DNA from: an uncultured Bacteroidales bacterium
Lineage (GTDB): Bacteria > Bacteroidota > Bacteroidia > Bacteroidales > Bacteroidaceae
Reading direction: 5' to 3'
Length of the DNA stretch: 64,000 bases
Assembly (NCBI GenBank): GCA_902785075.1
Contig: CACZXN010000049.1
Location: 1 to 64,000, forward strand
In this document: one piece after another, positions 62,779-64,000 of the stretch
Position numbering within the stretch: position 1 is the first letter of the stretch
Layout: every line of letters starts with the position of its first letter
Position numbers and translations under genes: made by a program
The notes under the pieces: generated by a model
What the model saw: the letters and a program-made list of their open reading frames with translations, nothing else
What the model was told of the DNA's origin: nothing
Databases searched by the model: none

Positions 62779-64000
62779 CTACATCGGTTTATTGACCAGC
62801 ATATTGAACACCTTCATGTAGTTGCTGAATTGCTGCTTGTCGTCCACACCCGAGTCGCCCGTATCCTCTACGTCCACACTCTTCACCTTCGTCTCGATAC
62901 ATTTGCCGTTCTCGTCATAGTAGTAGCGCCACTCGTAAGTCTCGCCCTCCTCCTGCGTCTGGGTGAACGAGAAAATCAGCTTGTGACTGTCCGGAGCAAG
63001 CAAGAACTCGCTATACTCCTTGAAATACATGCTGTGATTCTGCTTTGAGATGAAGTAGCAATGATTGTTGAAAACCTCATCGTTTCCGTTCGGTTCAAAG
63101 AAGAACTTCAAATCGACAGTCACAGGAGGATAGTCTTCAGCCAACTGGTCGTGAATCACGATACGCATATCACGAGGCAGTTCCGACTTGTCGTTCTTCT
63201 CTATTTTGTTCTTCGCAGTCGTGTATGTGCTGCGAATCATCTTCAGGCGGTCTGCCTTCGGAGTGGTCCTGACGTTCGTTGTCGTCGGTTCCACATCCTT
63301 ATGGTTAATCATCATCTCAAAGATGTCGAGACACTCCTTCGCAAACTGTTGGTCCAACGATCCATCATCCCCATCCTCGCTATCCTCATCTACATCCTCA
63401 AGATCTTCACGACCCATCTTTCGTTTATGTTCAATCAGACGACCCTCAGCATCGAAGTAGTTGTTGTCCTCAATCATAAAGCCGGAATCCGTCACACTAC
63501 GCGTGAAGGCATAGAGCAGATGCCCGTCTTCAGGGTCGAACAGCAGCTCAGTTTTCGACTCATGTCCGTGAGCCGTAAAGTAATCCGTCAAAAAATAGCA
63601 GCGCGACGTAGGGTCGATGATATAACTCGTAGGCTCTTTCTTCGTGAAGTAGAACGTCATTTCCGTCTCCTCATTGATGATGAATTCATCGTCCACCTGC
63701 GTTCCGTCGTTCACGGTAATCGTCATATCCCGAGGACCGATGCTCCCCGTCCCATTGGCAGCAACCATCTCCTTCGCTTTGGCATACACCTCACGAATAC
63801 GCCTTATCTGACCTTCCTTCGACTCACTCCCCTTCTTGAAGTAACTGCTCAGTCGAGTCAGGATGACATGATAAGTCTGCTCAGCCAGTTCCGACGGCTG
63901 ATGCGAATGCCAGGTAGCATTGATTTTCGTACCGTCAGCATACTCCATATACACCCGATACGAATGCCCGCCTTCTATGACATCATCCTTATTATAATCC
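62779..64000 (-). CDS. Two-repeat hypothetical protein, N-terminus outside the window
   Basis: The frame is open to the window end on the minus strand, so the 5' end is missing; about 406 residues are visible. There are two related halves, each with a helix ending RxxYxxAK (REVYAKAKEMV and RSTYTTAKNKI), then GPRDMTITVNDGTQ or PRDMRIVIHDQLA, a strand with TEMTFYFTKKEP or VDLKFFFEPNG, CYFLTDYFTAHG or CYFISKQNHS, and LLFDPEDGHLLYAFT or FLLAPDSHKLIFSFT. A DxxED-rich acidic linker lies between them. The duplication is ancient but clear. No known family was recognised; secretion cannot be judged without the start. Confidence 0.65.
   Translation of the reverse strand, partial: DYNKDDVIEGGHSYRVYMEYADGTKINATWHSHQPSELAEQTYHVILTRLSSYFKKGSESKEGQIRRIREVYAKAKEMVAANGTGSIGPRDMTITVNDGTQVDDEFIINEETEMTFYFTKKEPTSYIIDPTSRCYFLTDYFTAHGHESKTELLFDPEDGHLLYAFTRSVTDSGFMIEDNNYFDAEGRLIEHKRKMGREDLEDVDEDSEDGDDGSLDQQFAKECLDIFEMMINHKDVEPTTTNVRTTPKADRLKMIRSTYTTAKNKIEKNDKSELPRDMRIVIHDQLAEDYPPVTVDLKFFFEPNGNDEVFNNHCYFISKQNHSMYFKEYSEFLLAPDSHKLIFSFTQTQEEGETYEWRYYYDENGKCIETKVKSVDVEDTGDSGVDDKQQFSNYMKVFNMLVNKPM

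Overview
The window looks like a chromosomal segment of a Prevotella-like member of the Bacteroidales. The evidence is the recurrent Bacteroidetes -7 promoter element (TAnnTTTG) ahead of many genes, and families typical of that order: DUF6261, DUF3078, DUF4859-like secreted proteins, a hybrid two-component system (HTCS), GH97, GH43 and DUF4922. No phage, plasmid or transposase gene is visible. Most of the segment is core or host-adapted chromosome, interrupted by repeat-rich intergenic DNA.

Layout. 0-6.6 kb: end of a DUF6261 gene, a block of C/G-rich repeats, an MltF-like lytic transglycosylase, an NhaC-type antiporter, an SDR enzyme, a secreted esterase and a small secreted protein. 7-15.6 kb: a broken sensor kinase, then a compact run lacI-type regulator / uvrB (broken) / BASS-type transporter / DUF3078 barrel / small conserved protein, a 22-bp tandem repeat and a DUF554 membrane protein. 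15.7-21.7 kb: a full-length HTCS, metX and an Hsp20 chaperone. 21.8-30.7 kb: four tandem paralogous lipoprotein sensor kinases in one tight operon, with a divergent helical protein upstream. 31.4-32.8 kb: a gene-free block with nested inverted repeats. 32.8-38.1 kb: a small lipoprotein and a three-gene operon encoding a GT2-DUF4922 fusion, a leaderless SpoIID-like protein and an AmpG-like transporter. 38.3-44.7 kb: a conserved hypothetical, DUF4301-purT, a RelA/SpoT homologue and rlmH. 45-57.5 kb: tRNA-Ser, two paralogous secreted proteins, a multidomain GH43, a Cys-rich mini-lipoprotein, an OmpH-like protein, pepD and a secreted phytase-esterase-like protein. 57.6-64 kb: carB with a leader hairpin, a broken GH97 and the 3' part of a secreted or cytosolic hypothetical.

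The strongest candidate for something undescribed is the four-kinase operon at 21.8-30.7 kb. All four proteins share a lipoprotein signal, a periplasmic sensor domain, a membrane helix and a PAS-like region, but their catalytic parts are unequal. One has a canonical phospho-His and ATPase domain. Two keep the ATPase but replace the His with Lys or Gln. One keeps a His but has no ATPase domain. No response regulator is adjacent. This suggests hetero-oligomeric kinases with divided labour.

A second pattern is that four genes (sensor kinase, uvrB, GH97, a secreted DUF4859-like protein) carry small deletions that shift the frame. Three of these seem to have lost tens of codons at a clean joint. 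They are either real decay or assembly errors, and read mapping would decide.
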